Of a stretch of 64,000 bases of DNA, positions 35,957 through 50,821 are shown one piece after another. This stretch comes from Monosporascus cannonballus (Eukaryota; Ascomycota; Sordariomycetes; Xylariales), in the NCBI GenBank assembly GCA_004154925.1, contig QJNS01000117.1, positions 181,311 through 245,310 of the forward strand, written 5' to 3'. Every line of letters begins with the position of its first letter. Within the stretch, counting starts at the first letter, position 1. The position numbers and the translations under genes were made by a program. The notes beneath the pieces were generated by a model. The model had not been told where the DNA came from. It was given only the letters and a program-made list of their open reading frames with translations, and did not search any database.

Positions 35957-36870
35957 TAACAATGGTATAAACACTTTAAAAGGTTAGTCACCGTAGGGGG
36001 CTGGGCTGAAGATGGGCAGGTAGTTAGTAATAGTTGTAGCAATAAAATGCCTGCGTATAAAGGGAGCTGATAACCTAGCACCTATACCTTGCAGATGTTA
36101 GGTAGGGCACTGCAGAAATCATAAGGTTTTTAAGCTGATAAACAGCAATTTCTTAAGCGGCCCTATCCGGGATATATTTTATTTTTCTTAGGCATTCTAG
36201 TTTAATGGTGTCAATAAAACTGTTAGAAAAATACTCCCACCTTCTTGTTCCCAATGTGAGCGCTCCTTCATCTTCGTACTATGCCGTACATTCTGGTATA
36301 GTACGATTGGCACTCTGATCTTCAGCCCTACTTATATACGTCGCTCTACTGTAATTCAACCTTGAATATTAGTGGAGGGCAAGCCCCCATTGTACCCCTT
36401 CGAAGAGCGGCCTATTTAGAAACCATACAATTCGCTACCGTAGATTACGTTCATAGATCACTTGGTACACCCATTTGACAAACAGGCTTCAATACGTCAC
36501 TACCGCTGCCTCATGTGTAGGGGATCAGGGCCAGGGGTTCTACGGGGATCACACGATCAATTGTTAAGGCACCCACAGTTCTCTGCAGGGCAGCTGAATA
36601 ATTGACAACACTCACCACTTCGTAGACTTCGACCTTGACTTCACACTTCAGTTAGCTTAATAATACAATACACGGTCATGTCTTTCAAGACTTCTTCATG
36701 ATTGACAATCTTTAAGGCATCGATCCTAGTAATTAGACAAACGGTAAACCTGTTATTCAAACTGTTAGGCATCGTACTCGCCTGGAGAGCTTCAATAAAA
36801 CTTTTAACCTGTAACGAACTTGTTGTATATCCACCTGGAGATACGAGCAATATCGGAAAAAGGGTCTTAA
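35957..36870. other. 3' flank of the island, no supported gene
   Basis: Normal composition, falling toward 36870. A minus-strand open stretch of 69 codons (36641-36850) ends at the edge of the AT-rich block; it has no recognisable domain and could be a broken gene end. Nothing else is seen. Confidence 0.45.
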
Positions 36871-37285
36871 ATTACAGGTAATAATGAAACGAAAAATAAT
36901 TTAGTGATTTATTCGTTAAAAGCATTGGCAAATTTGTCCCTTAATTAAAATACAATGGCTTTAAATAAAGACTTAAACTTATAATTCAGATATAAAATTA
37001 AGTAATAATTATTTATAATATTCTAATAGTTATATATATATATTTATCATTTTCCGTAGTTTTACAAAATTAAAAAAATAGTTTTCTATTAATTTTTAAT
37101 AGTTTTCGAAAGTAACACAAATGCTGTAATTTGTCGAAATTTACTCGGTTATTCCGAACAGAAAATCGGGTTAGTTTTCTTTGCTTTTTTCGAGTTTAAT
37201 AAGGTTCTTTCGAATGTAATATTATTCCCCTTTTTCTAGGATCTTTGCTTTTAAAAATCAGTAGATAAGTTCATTTCTTTCTTTC
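36871..37285. other. AT-rich border, right edge of the gene island
   Basis: Composition drops abruptly. No frames or terminal repeats are seen. It ends at CTTTC (37281-37285), which is the left target duplication of the next element. Confidence 0.5.
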
Positions 37286-37652
37286 TGTAACGGTGAGGCT
37301 AATTAATCAACTATTAAACCTAAGTTATACAGGTTTATATTAGCAGGAATATCGTGGAAATTTGAGTAATAAAGTAACTTAGTTAGGTCTTGTAATACCA
37401 AGGGTATCGTAGGTAACGAATTATTATTACAAGTTTATACTATTTAAATTATAAAAATAATAAATATATATGTCTTAATTGTATTAATACTGCTTATCTC
37501 TTTTTAATAAAGTTTTGCTAAACGGCTATTTAGTATTAATTATTCGTACTTATTAAACCTTCGTTAAAAACTCGTTAAATAATCTGAAATAACGTAATTT
37601 TCTGTTTTTAATTTAACCGTTTTTGCAAGCCAAATCCGGTTAGGTCGTAATG
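37286..37652 (-). repeat. 3' LTR of the outer element
   Basis: About 367 bp, inverted member of the 370-bp LTR family of 40272. Its outer edge TGTAACGG adjoins duplication CTTTC. Confidence 0.8.
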
Positions 37653-37722
37653 CGGTTTCTCTTTTTCAAAATTTTTGCTCTCAAAATCATTTTTTCTTAA
37701 TAAGTGCCACCTGTTTCTTAAG

Positions 37723-37947
37723 ATGTCGATTTGTATTACTAAAAATCGTTTTTAAATTCTATCTTTTACCCTTCGTCAGGACAACCTGCTTTTTATTTCT
37801 GACGAATTTAACTTTAAAATTATACCATACTTTTTGTATTTTTTAAGAGTTAAAAATACGAAATAATGGAAAACGTTTCTAAATATAAAATTTGCGTTAA
37901 ATGTAAATATCTTTGTAACGAAACCGGCATTTCTTTTTCTTTTTTAG
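37723..37947 (+). pseudogene. Antisense frame between pol and 3' LTR, copy 3
   Basis: Opposite in sense to its element. Starts MSICITKN 71 bp from the LTR and runs 74 codons to TAG at 37945, with internal stops at codons 11 and 48. It is collinear without gaps with 52176-51949 over codons 14-37, sharing NLLFI, EFNFK and PYF. Since the elements are homologous, nucleotide relationship alone would give some of this. Confidence 0.35.
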
Positions 37948-40271
37948 AAAATATCCGCGTTAAAAATTAACGCTTAAAACGAAAAAAGGTTTTTGCAAAA
38001 AAACGTTGTTTAGAATTATAAAAACGTTATTAATAAAAGATAAATAAGGTTGTTACGAGCTTAATTTACCTCCGGAAGCGAAAAACTTTTTTTCGTTCAA
38101 AAGAATTAAAAATAATGTAAAAGGAATTATAATCGTTAAAAGAGTTAAAGGAATAAAAGTACCAGAAATAAGCCAACGCCGAGGATTTTATAGCCGTATT
38201 AGTTTCTCTCGTTAATCTCGTAAATTAGTCCGGTATTGGCGATACCGATTGGTTCGTCGAAAACGCTAATTAGAACGCGATTATGTTTAGTGGCTCCGTC
38301 GTTACTGGTAAAAATTCTTTAACAAACGTTAGGCGCCAATAAGATTTATGGCGAGTTTCTAAGTGTTTTCGAAATTCGAGTGCTTTTTCTACTTGATTAG
38401 ATACTAGATAAAGCCACCCGTTTTTCTTATTTTGAATATTTTTTTTATTTCGTATACAGTATCGTCTTTTATTTTTACCTTATTTTAGGTCATATGTTTC
38501 TTAAGTATGTCTGCCGTTAACTGGAATAAGGAAATATAAAAAACTGGATAAATTTTGATTTTCGGTATAAATTCTAATTAATAATTATTTTTTAATTTTT
38601 TTAATAATTTCGCATAATTCGATATATTTAAAATCGAGTATTTGGCTAGGATTTTTTATTTAAATAATTTTGGTAATTGAGTAAAGAATTTTCCTTTTTT
38701 CGAAAGTTAATTTTTTCAATTATTTTTCGTTATAATATTCATTTCTTTAATTTCGTACCAAGTTTAATTTTAACTTTTTTTCTAGTATAATTAGTTTAAG
38801 TATTTTAACGGAAAAATTATATTAACGTTCAAGAAGCCGTTCTCTGATATATTTTGTGGATTTTCGAAATACAACCTAAATTAATGTTTGGAAATATTAT
38901 TTTAATATTTTTATAATAATTTATATTATAAACCAGTTGTGTAATTGGTAATTTATTAACTTAACTATGTCAGTTACAATTAATACGATATTATAAATAA
39001 AAATTTAACGTTTAGTTTATTCGTTTTATTTATTTATATATTTATTTTGGTTTAAAAATGTTAAATATTTGTAATTTACACCGATTTATATTATGAAATA
39101 TTATTAAACTTTAAATACAAATTTTAGCTTTTTTATTTAAGACAATTTTTAATAATAATCATTATATATTAAAAATATATTTTAAGAAAACATATGCGGT
39201 TTATTCGACGTTTATGCTTTCGTAATATGGTAATAAATAAAAGGTTTTCGTAAATTAATCGATAATTACGAAAATGCTATCGTAATGTATTTTTATCACC
39301 GGATTTTTAACATATGTAATTTAGTGATAAAATTAAATATAATTAAATATTACAATCGTTCAGCAATCGGTAATAGTTGTAATTCTCCGTATAGTTCATA
39401 TCGTCGAGTCTTAGCCTTGGCGTACGTTTTATATTATTATATAAACTTTTATATTATCAGTTTTATTTTAAAAATTATATATATTAAATTCGCTTTAAGC
39501 TTTGAAAAGTCCCTGGATGTTTATATAACTAATATTTATATATTTTTGGCACTAAAATCCCATGATATTCCTTTAAAATTTAGATTTTATTTGTTTTGCA
39601 GTTTTTCTTTTTAGAAAACCGTCGTTATATTATTATCTTTTCTGATATACATCAAAAGATACTCCTCGGATTTTCCCAATCTATCATAAACGTAAATATC
39701 CTTTTATAATAATATTAAAAAATGTATGGCTATTTTTAATTAATTCTTTTTTTTAAAAAAAATTGGTCGTTTATTCAAGGCATCAGCTCTGTCGTTTTCT
39801 GACCTCTTTCTGTAAATAATAACGAAATCGAAATTCGTCAATTTTTCTCCATATCTTAATTATCGTTACGTGAATTTTCGGGTCGTAATAAAACGGGTAA
39901 AACTTTAATAATCCGAACAAATTTTAATTTAATGCGAATATCGCTTTAAGAAATACCTGAACTTTCAAAAAGCTATAATAATAGCCATAAATTCTTTATT
40001 TAGAATACCGTGATTAAATTCGGGTCATTTTAATTTGTACGAAAAAACTATAATAAGATATAATTTGTCTTAATTGTTTTGTTATCCGATTATTACGTTT
40101 AACGCGTAATTCGAAATATCGGTTTTAAATTTATTAGAGAGAATTAAATCGTACATATTTAATACTGGCTTGTTAATAATCGCATTCTTGATTTCTTGGA
40201 ATACTTTCTTTATTTCTAGCGTTTATTTAAAATTTCTGTTTTCTTTTTGGTAAAATTAATAAGGGATATAG

Positions 40272-40641
40272 TGTTACGACCCAACCGGACTTGGCCCGCA
40301 GAAACGGTTAAACTAGAACCAGAGAACTACGTTTTTCCAGATTACGTAACGGGTGCTTAACGTAAGTCTGCGAAGTACGAACGATTAATATTAAATAATC
40401 GTTTCATAAAGCTTTACTAAATAAGAATAAGTTATAATAATAAAAGAGGGATATATACCTTTATTATATCTATATTTTAAATAAATTTAATTTATAATAA
40501 TATATTATTATTCAAAACGCCTTTAGCATTACAAAACGTAACACGTTAATATATATATAACTTAAATTCTTACGATATTTCTATTAACATAAACCCGTAC
40601 GACTTAGATTTAATAATTAGTTAGACTATTTAACCGTTATA
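40272..40641 (+). repeat. 5' LTR (370 bp) of the middle element
   Basis: Starts TGTTACGACC and ends CCGTTATA; same length as its partner at 52249. Confidence 0.85.
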
Positions 40642-43399
40642 CTTTACAAGCTTTTATTTAATAGTACCGTTAAGCTTTAAGCAATATCGCCGACATTATA
40701 TTCACTAATAAATAACTCGAAAAGTCTATTTATTAGATGTCTGATTATCTGGATATTGGAATAGAATCCGAGGAGAAAAGGAAATAGCCTCGCCTTTTTC
40801 GAAAAGAAGTTTTTCGATGCTTAAATGCTATAAACGAACGTATCATTTAGCTTAAGAAGGACAAAAATAATCTTATAACGTTTCTTTACGCCGTTTATAA
40901 AAAGCTTAAGAAGAAAAAAAGACTTCCGAAATTGGAAACCCCTTTTAAACGAACTAGGTTATTTAATTGAACTTTATTAAAGAATTATAAAAGGGGTTTA
41001 ATAAAATTTCAATTAAATTTTAACTGTTTTTAACCCAATGGCGAACTTATTTTAAGTATTTTTCTATTTGACTTATTATGCTTATTATACGAATATAATT
41101 TACCGTTAGACGGTTTTTCGGAAATACGATTATTTGGTTTAAGTTTCCTAAAGGAAATATATTACTTTATAGATAAAGAAATAAAACCCGAAAATAGTAT
41201 AAATTTATAATAATTATCAAAGATTCGAATGAATATTAAGGAAAACTTTCGGAATAATAAACCAGAAAATAAAAGCCGAAATACAAATTTAACAATTACG
41301 ATAAAAAGAATTAACATCCACTTACGGCAGCGCGTTTAGTTAGCTGGTATTTAAGCTAAATTCGAGATAAAAAGCATTAATAAGCAAATTTTTCGATAAC
41401 TTGAAAAAGGAAATACAAAAGCAATTTTTTAAGCTTAATCGATTCGATTATTTATCGAATTATATAGCTATGGCGGTTAAGATTAACGACCGGCAATATA
41501 CCTAGTATATTAAAGATATCAGCGGAAAAATAATAATAATTTTCGACATAGAGCTAATACCGGTATTTTTCGACGTAATAATACTTTTTAGGGTATAGAA
41601 CCGAGACTTATAAAACTTAAAATCATATAAAAAAGAATTAAAGCCAGATTAAGTACTTTAATTATAAGAAAATAGGACATAAAGTAACGTAATATAACAA
41701 ACTTCAAAAACTGCGTTAAAACAATTAAAAACCTATATCCGAAAGATAATCCAAAGAAAATTAAAGGAACGGAGGTAAATTTGTTAATAGAATTCGGATT
41801 AAGTACGCATTAAGCTTATTATGGCGAAAAGTTCAACAAAAGATGTAAAAAACCAAAAGACTGGCTCAGAGGGCGTCTAAAAAATAACAGGATACTCTGA
41901 GAAAATGGTTAAAAGAATATCAGAAGTGGACGAAGGACATATATCCTGGAACTCTTGATAGATATGGCAGAAATCATGCTATATATTGTCGACGACGAGA
42001 TTGTCCTAAACGCGAAATATCGAAACGGTATATCGATAAAAGAATTGCCCGCATATACTACGAAATTTTCGATTTTCTAAACCGAACTAAAGATAATAAG
42101 AACAATAAAAATTAGTATCGGTATTTCCGATCGATAACCCTAAGAGATTATATTTACTAATTAGCCAAAATAAAAAGCTGATCCGAAAAGAAAATAATAG
42201 CCGCAGGAAAACCCGTTTTGTTATTATGAATAATGTAATTATTAAAGAGAAAAAGAAATAATTTAACTTATAATAAAACTGTATTTTCAAAAGATTATTA
42301 CGGATTTCCAAATTTAGTTAATATTTAATATAAATCTTAACGAAAATAATTTATAAAGAAAATATATTAATTTATAGGCGAATTATAAAACGACGATTAA
42401 TACACCGTATAATAAGATACAGTTAAAATTGTAGAAAATAAAATAACCTAAAAAAATTATAACAAAATTAAAAATAATTAATATAATTTGAAAACAATAA
42501 TACGCCCGCAATAACTACAAATATAGCAATTTAGCGCCCTACATATAAACATATAAATAAAGTTCGATAAATTTGAAAAGGAGTTAAAAGAAAAAGGTTA
42601 CTTATAAAAAGCTGTAAAATGACGAAACCTAAAAGAATTATGAAAAACTCTTAAAAAGAACATTAAACGCAACGATAAAAACCGTTAATAACCTTATTAT
42701 CTTGGATATACGTATTGGAATATATTGGTATACTGCAATGGTATGTTGAGGAGCTCTAGACGAAAATCATATTATACCGGATATGGTTGACAAGTTTAAA
42801 GTATTATGAAAATATAAGTTAAAACCCTATACAATTATGAATGCCAAAAATCAGAAATTCGTTTATAATAGCGGGAAATTTAAAGGCGAAATTAATTACT
42901 TCGAGACTTTTATTTAAGGACGATGCCAAATAATGGATTTCGATATCGTTCTATTTAGAAATTACCATATAATTTTAGGATTACCATGGATACGCCAATA
43001 TAGAGTTTTAATTAATAAAAGGACTAGCCAGATAAAGTTTATCTTATACCTTATTAACAGATAAAACAAAAACGAGATAATAATGTTTGATCGAAAATGG
43101 CGATAAGTACAGGCATAAGGATACGAAAGAAACTTTATTATCTAAAACAACAAAATATAAAAAAGAAAATGGGCATTAAGAAAAAAAATGTAATATATTA
43201 TTGTTATTATTAAAGTGAAATTGAGGCAATTAAATAATAATTTAAAATAGCAACCTGAAAAATGAGAAATATTAACCAATATATTATTATAATACCATAG
43301 ATATAAATAGTCTTTTTTCAAAGAAAAGCTTCATAGGAAATTATTAGAATATAACGAATAAAATTATAAAATAATTTTTAAAAAAGGTTCTTTAACGAA

Positions 43400-44872
43400 A
43401 TTTTAATTTATTTATAATATAAATGGAAACGAATTACGCGTTTTTAAGGAATATTCAGAAAATCGGTTACGGAAGAAATGGGTTCGACCTTCGAAATTAC
43501 TAGCAAAATATCTTATATTTTTCGTATCTAAAAAGAATAAAAAGTTACGATTTAAAGTTAATTATCTATAATTGGATAATATCATTGCTAAAAGGTAAAC
43601 GTTATTACCCCTGATTATAAAAATATAAAACCGAATTTACGGAACTAAATAAATTTAAAATTCGTCTTTAAAAACGAATATAATCTTATCCGAATTAAAA
43701 AAACATACGAATAGAAAACAACCTTCAAAACGAAATATGGACTATTTAAGTATTTAGTTGCGCTACTAGAACTTACAAACGTATTAGTAAGATTTTAACG
43801 AATAATAAATTATATGTTACGAAAATATCTCGACGTTTTTAGTCTTTGTTACCTCGACGATACTTTTATCTTTTCGAAAACGGAAAAAACATATATAAAA
43901 TATGTCTATACAGTTTTTTTAAGCTTTATAAAACGTAAAGCTACTTATTAATGCAGAAAGAAGTCAATTTCATACCTAAGAAGTAAAATATCTGGGACAT
44001 ATTATCACTTTAAAACACGTTAAAATGAACCCAAAGAAAATCGCTGCAATTACAGAATAACAGACGTTAACCACAGTTAAAAAGGCACAGACATTTTTTT
44101 AGATTCGTTAATTACTATAGAAAGTTTATTCGAAACTTTAACAAAATATCTATACAGTTAACCAATTTTATCAAGAAAAAGAAAAAGTTTACATAAATCT
44201 CTGAAACTAAAAAGGCATTTTAGAAAATTAAGAATATAATTATTAGCGAATTAATACTAATTATATACGATTTAATACGTTTTGTTAAATTAAAAACCGA
44301 TATTTCGAATTACGCGTGAAATATGATAATCGGATAACGAAATAATTAAGGCAAATTATATCTTATTATATTGTTCTTATAAATTAAAAAACACGGAGCT
44401 TAATTACGATATTACAAATAAGGAATTTATAGCCATTATTATGGCATTTCGAAAATTCAGATATTTTCTAAAAAGAAATTTATATTAAGTCAAAGTTTAT
44501 ACGGATTACTAGAATTTTACCCCTTTTATTACGATCAAGGAATTTACAGAACCACAATCAAGATACGTGAAAGAATTGGCGAACTTTGATTTTGTTATTA
44601 TTTATAAAAATGGCTTCAAAAACGGCAAAGCCGATACTTTAAGCAGGAGACTAAATTTCAAAGAAAAATTAGTTAAAATTAGCCATATACTTGTTTACAC
44701 TATTACAAAGAGATATTTACGCTTAAAACAAATTGCAATAATTCGGGTAGTACCCTTTAATATACACCACAAAATTAAACAATATAACGACGGTTTTTTT
44801 GAAAAACTAAAGATCAAGCTAAATACAGGTTTTAGAAAAATATTAGGTAAATCTAGTACGAAAAATATATAA
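43400..44872 (+). pseudogene. RT-RNase H relic of the middle element
   Basis: The reverse transcriptase catalytic tetrad YLDD is still intact (43850-43861), although the surrounding frame is broken. The RNase H end shows ANFDFVIIYKNGFKNGKADT then LSRR in an open stretch from 44567, the usual GKADALSRR-type close of Gypsy RNase H. The open stretch runs on to 44872 toward the integrase zinc-binding part. Confidence 0.75.
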
Positions 44873-45446
44873 ATATTAGTTACATATATATCCAGGAATT
44901 CACAAAATCTTAAAACGGCTTTAACGTACATATTATTTTCCTAAAATGAAAATAATGGTTCAAAAGATTTAACGATAATACAACCTTTATAACAAAGCTA
45001 AAGCTCGACGATATAAACTTTATAGAAAATTAAAACCATTACCAGTTTCAAAACGACCATAAAATTCGGTTATTATAAAGTTTATTATCAAATTTCCTAT
45101 ATCAGAAATTCTCGTTACAGAAGTACATTATAATAGCGTTTCCGTAATCGTCGATCGATTTACGAAATTTTTTATTATTTTATCTTATTATAAGGATACC
45201 AATATAAAATAAATAGCATATATTTTCTTTAGAAATATCTTTAACATATACGGATTACTAATCAAAATTATTTTAAATAAAGGATTAATATTTGAATGTA
45301 AATTTTAACAAAAGTTTTATAATATAAATCGACCTAAATTACAAATTGTTGAGCGCCTTTAAACTATCGATAAATAAATAAACAAAATCAATAAATAAAA
45401 TTTTGAAAACCTACTGACGATATTATATCAATTACGAACAAAATAA

Positions 45447-45636
45447 TGTTACAGGCTAGAGCCTATAGGGCGGCTCGGGCTTACGAAGCGAGCTCTTTAG
45501 CCCGAGCTTACCCATATGTATATAAGGAGCAGCCATCTTGCTGGTAGCTAGCTGTTTCTCCTTTTCCCTCCTTACCTTAAATATAAACTTTCGTTAGGCC
45601 GTGCCTTTGTTTAGCTTACGTATCGTGCCCGTTATA
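45447..45636 (+). repeat. 5' LTR (190 bp) of the inner element
   Basis: Contains a GC-rich inverted repeat (CTCGGGCTTACG...GAGCTCTTTAGCCCGAG, 45472-45508) that also occurs in the 3' LTR and in the fragment at 28830-29019. Confidence 0.85.
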
Positions 45637-47879
45637 TATATTTAAGGTTATAATTTATCATAGCTTCCAGGAAGCTAAGTAAAAACGAAACGCTTTTTAA
45701 GGATACCCTGGTTACGGATAATAAGCCAAAAAGAGTTTTATAGCGAGGTAACTGCGAGGTAACATAATTAATGAAATTATAAGCGAACTTACGGTATTAA
45801 TTTCGTCCGGAAATATTAAGGAAGATTTATAATATTAATTGTTCGTAAATATGTTTTAAAAGTTTAACATATAGCAGGAAAAGTTTGCCAAGTTGGTTTT
45901 TAGCCGTAACGAAACAATAAATAACTTACTTAACCGGATAACGGAAATGGAAAAATATTTTTTTACGAAAGTAAATGAAAAAAAAGTTTTTATAAAACAG
46001 GATTCGCCTTATTAAAAACTTACGGTAGGCCCGCCGTTTAATAACGCGTTCGTAAAAACGAATTATAAACCTATAAAATAGTTTTCGTAAAACGGAAAAT
46101 AAAAAACGTTCCGTTCGTTTTTCGTTATATTTCATACAAAAATTAAAAAAAACTGGTTTATTTCCGGTTTTTTTATAATAATTTGCCTAAATATTATGAT
46201 ATTTATATTTATTAAAAAATAATTACGATTTAATTATTAATTTGAAATAAAAGAATTACGAAAGGATTTCGACGTTAATAATTTTCTTTTATATGAAAAA
46301 ATAATTCGAAAATAAATCAGCAGTATAATCCGTTAAGGAATAATTATAACGTATAAAAAAGGTAGTAATTAACGGTTTTAAGATTATTTATTGGATTTTA
46401 AACTTAAGTTGGCCGAATATAATAACTTAATATAATTTTTAATAATTAAAATTATTTTTTTAAATACCGGTATTAATACGTAATTCCGTAATACGTTAAT
46501 AACGAAAAATATGCCTTATAATAATTACAACCGTTAAATACGTAAGGTAAAAAAGGTAATTAATTATTTAAAGGTTTTGCTTAATTATTATATAAATAAA
46601 AAATTAATAATTTGGTATTTCGGTACAAAAACGGAATAATTAGTTAATAATAATACATTAATTAAATTAATAAACCGGCTTAAATAATAAATCTTTAAGG
46701 GGATATATTTATAACGGATATTATATAATTAATTAGGTTAATTTCCAAATTTATGGATTAATAATAAGGTAATCGAAAAAATCGATTCGGAAGTAATTCG
46801 GAATATGGTTCGAATAACCGGCCTTATATAAAATAATTTTCCGATAACGAAATAAAAGTTCGGAAACGAAAAAGATAATGTTTTTGTTACGCCGTTACGA
46901 ATTATTCGAACTGGAAGTCCCTTAAATATAAATCCGCAAAACGGTTTTGTCCGGCTAGGATGAAAATTACGGCAGTAAGTTTATATAATGCCGTTAATGG
47001 GAATAACGATTTAAATAACGAAATTTTAAAAAAATAACTTTTATTAAAAATTATAAAAAATTAGCAATAAATTAAATAGCACTTTTTTTATATTAGATAT
47101 TTTAATTAATAATATTATATATATAAATATTTTAATCGATAATAAATATATTTATTATTTTGTATTTAATTAACAGTTAATTTATTATTTATAATTATAA
47201 CGTATACTTATTATATTCCGTCGGTTAAAGTTAGTAAAAAATAACGAATTTATAATAATTACGATCCGAAAAATTATTTATGTTAATATAAATTTAAACA
47301 GCCGCTTAAAACAAATTTGGGAATACGTAATTAAAATTTTATTTTATTTTTTTTTATTTTGAGAAAATACTGGATAAAATATAATAATGTTATATATAAA
47401 GCAAAGTAACGGTTTATCCGTTTTGCGGATAATATTATTATGCCTATATTATACGAAAAAAATGGCTCGATAAGGAGCTTAAGGACCGCCTAAAAAGGCG
47501 GTTATAAAAGTATAAAAAAGCCTGCTTAGTGGCGGTTATGACTTTCGCGGCGATAACGCGGCAGAACCGCCGTAAAAAACGGGATATAATTATTTGCAAT
47601 TTTTATACAGGATATTAATAAGGTTTTAAAAGTAAAACCGTAATTAACCTTTAAAGATATAATAAAATATTTGTTTTAAAAAAATACGGAAGTTCCGAGA
47701 TTTTTTCGTAAACGACGAAAGTTCGTTATTATTATTTTATCGTAATAATAACGATATAACGATAGATTTAAAAATAAATATTTTAAATTAAAAAGCAATA
47801 ATTTTATGAGAAATTTTATACGGGATATTAAAAAATATATTAAATTTATATAAAATATTTATATATTTATTAGATAAAA

Positions 47880-48720
47880 ATTAAATTCGGGTTAATAATT
47901 TTTCTATAAATGCCCCGGTATTATTCGTAAGGAAGTTTAATAAGAATTTACGGTTTTGCATAAATTATAAGGAATTAAATAAAATTATAAAACGAAACCG
48001 TTATTTTTTCCCGTTAATAAAAAAGATGTTATAAGCCTTATTATAGGCCCGGTAATTTACGAAATTTAATATTCGAATAGCTTTTCACCGGTTATGTATC
48101 CGCCAGGGAAACGGAAAAAAAATTACGTTCCGTATATATTTTGGGTTTTCGAATAATTCATATATTTATTCGGCCTTAGCGGTATACCGGTTACTTTTTA
48201 ACGTTATATTAAAATTACGTTAAAACGTTATTTTAATAATTTTTATTCCTTATATATAAATAATATATTAATTTATTCGTCCGGCTTTTAAACCGATTAC
48301 ATGGCCAAAGTTAAATTATTATTTTACTGTTTAATAAAAGTAAAATTAAAGCTGGACCAGGATAAATACAAATTCGTAATCCAAAAAGTGAAATACTTAA
48401 AATTTATTATTAAAGTAAAAATAAACTTAAAAATTAATTTTAAAAAGGTAACCGTTATCCGAAAATAAAAAGCCTTGATTAACGTAAAAAAGATTAAGAA
48501 TTTTATCGAATTTGCTAACTTTTATCGAATTTTTATAAAAAGTTTTAATAGGATAATAATTTCCCTTTTACGATTAATTAAAGAAAAACTCTTTTCCGTT
48601 AAAAAACAAAAAATAATAGGTTTTTAACGAACTTAAAAATTTTTTTATTATAACGTTTATTTTTACGTATTAAAATTCCGAGAAAAAACGGTAATAAAGG
48701 CAAATTATTCCGGTTAAATA
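47880..48720 (+). pseudogene. Reverse transcriptase relic of the inner element
   Basis: Gypsy RT fingers and palm can be followed through many stops: a stretch equivalent to LRFCxxYxxLNxI (about 47950-47990), NETVIF-type wording where NRYPLP is usual (about 47990-48010), then the palm near 48050-48150 and a broken active site near 48250. Further on, NFYRIFIKSFNRI (about 48515-48560) marks the RT connection. Integrase is expected at about 49480-50200 but is not clear. Confidence 0.6.
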
Positions 48721-50821
48721 CTTAAAAAATATTTATTTTAATTTAATTCGTTAAGGCATTTACGACCAATTACATACTTTTTAAAGAAATTATCATTAAT
48801 TAAGTATAATTACGAAATATATAATAAAAAATATTAATTATGATTAAAACGTTAACGGAATAAACTTTTTTTAAGTGTTAATTAATCTTTTTACGATTTT
48901 AATAAATTATGCGAATTTTCAGTACTTTATAAGTATTCGTAAATTTATTAAAAGATAAATTCGATAAGCCGGCTTTTTATCCGCCTTTAATTTCGTATAT
49001 AAATATTATTTTAATAAATTAATAAACCGATCCGATATTATATTTCGCAAATGATAAAATGTATTTCGTAACAAAAAAATATTAAACTTAAAAGGTAAAA
49101 AATCCGGTTAATTAAAAAAGAATTATTTAATAAATGGATATAAATTTAAAAAACTTTAATAGCCGTAATTTACCTAAAATAAGAAAATAATACATAACCA
49201 GTTATACCCTTTAATAAGGAAATATTTTGGAAAAAAAACCTTTAAGAATATAAAATTTAAAAATAATTAAAAATAAAACTTTAAATATGGCGTACGCCGC
49301 CGTGGCCTAAAAGTTACGTAATTTTCCCTTACTTATAAATACGGTATAAATCTTTATAATGGAAACTTGTTTTAACCTTAAAAGTTTTTTATAATTTAAA
49401 AAACGTAATTAAGTTCTTATTTGGAAATTATTTTAAATATTATTAATTTAATAGATATACAATTTTTATATTACCGGCCATTTAAGAAAAAATATTACGT
49501 TAATAATATTAATCCGTAATTATTATTAGCTAGAATAAACTTAAAATATATACCGTTTTTGCCGTAATTACAACATATATAATAAATCATATATATAAGA
49601 AAACGAAAAAAAGGTTAATACGACTTTTATTTATTTTAAACCGATTTTATTCAAATTTTTCGGTAAATTATATAATCGATTTATTAACAAAACAAAAAAG
49701 ACCTTTATTTTTTATCGTATTCTATAATTATTTAACGAAAACGGTTATTTTAAAACCGATATTTCATGTAAATACGGAAATATACGTTTAATATTTTATT
49801 ACCTATTATTAAAAATATTACCGTTTTTATAAAAAATTAATATTTAATAAAAGAAATAATTAAACGAACAAATTTTGAATTTATTTATAGAACTTAATAA
49901 ATATATAATAATAACTTAATATATTTTTTTATTTTTAAACGGATAAAATTACGGAAAAGGTTAACTAAAAGATTTTCACGTATTTTTATTATTTTATAAA
50001 TTACATATAATAAAATTAGGCCGAATTTTTACCGGCAATATAACTAATTTTTAACGGCAAAAAACTTTCGTTAAAAATAAACCTTTTTTTCTTAATTTAT
50101 AAATACGATATAAAGCTTTTTAACAAAATACCGGTAATTATTTAATTAATTTCCAAAATGGAAAAAGTTATTAATTTCGTTAAAAAATTACGAAAAAATA
50201 AAGAATTCGCATAAATTATTATAACGTCAATATAAACCCGGATAAAATAATTAATTAATATTTTTAAAAAATAAATATTATATTTCGAAATAAAATATTT
50301 AATATAATTAAATTTAAAAAATGTAATTACTTTATAATTATTTAAAAAATTATTTTAAATATATATTAAATATAAGGTTACCATAAGTACGCCGTATAAT
50401 ACAGTAAAATTAAACGTACCGTTAAGGATATATCCGAAATTTAATATAAACTTTTTAAAGTTAATAATAAAAAATCCGTTATTTAACCGGATTTTAAATA
50501 ATAATTAACTGTTACCGATAATATTAAAAAAATATATATATATATAATAAAATATATATTAAAGGCCGAAAATAAATACATAAGCTGTTATTACCGAAAA
50601 CAATTATTCGTAAAGTAAGTAAATTACGCCAAATTAATATAGGAATTATATAATAATTTTGAAAATATAATAACCCTTAATAATTTTGAAAAACTATTCG
50701 GAAATGGAAACGGGGTCGGCAAAAACGTAAGGGTACGAATAAGGACAAAAAAAAGGTATAAGCAAAGCCGCTGCCGCCTTACCGCAGCCTCGTTATTTCT
50801 TAAAGGCGAAAAAAGGGGTGA

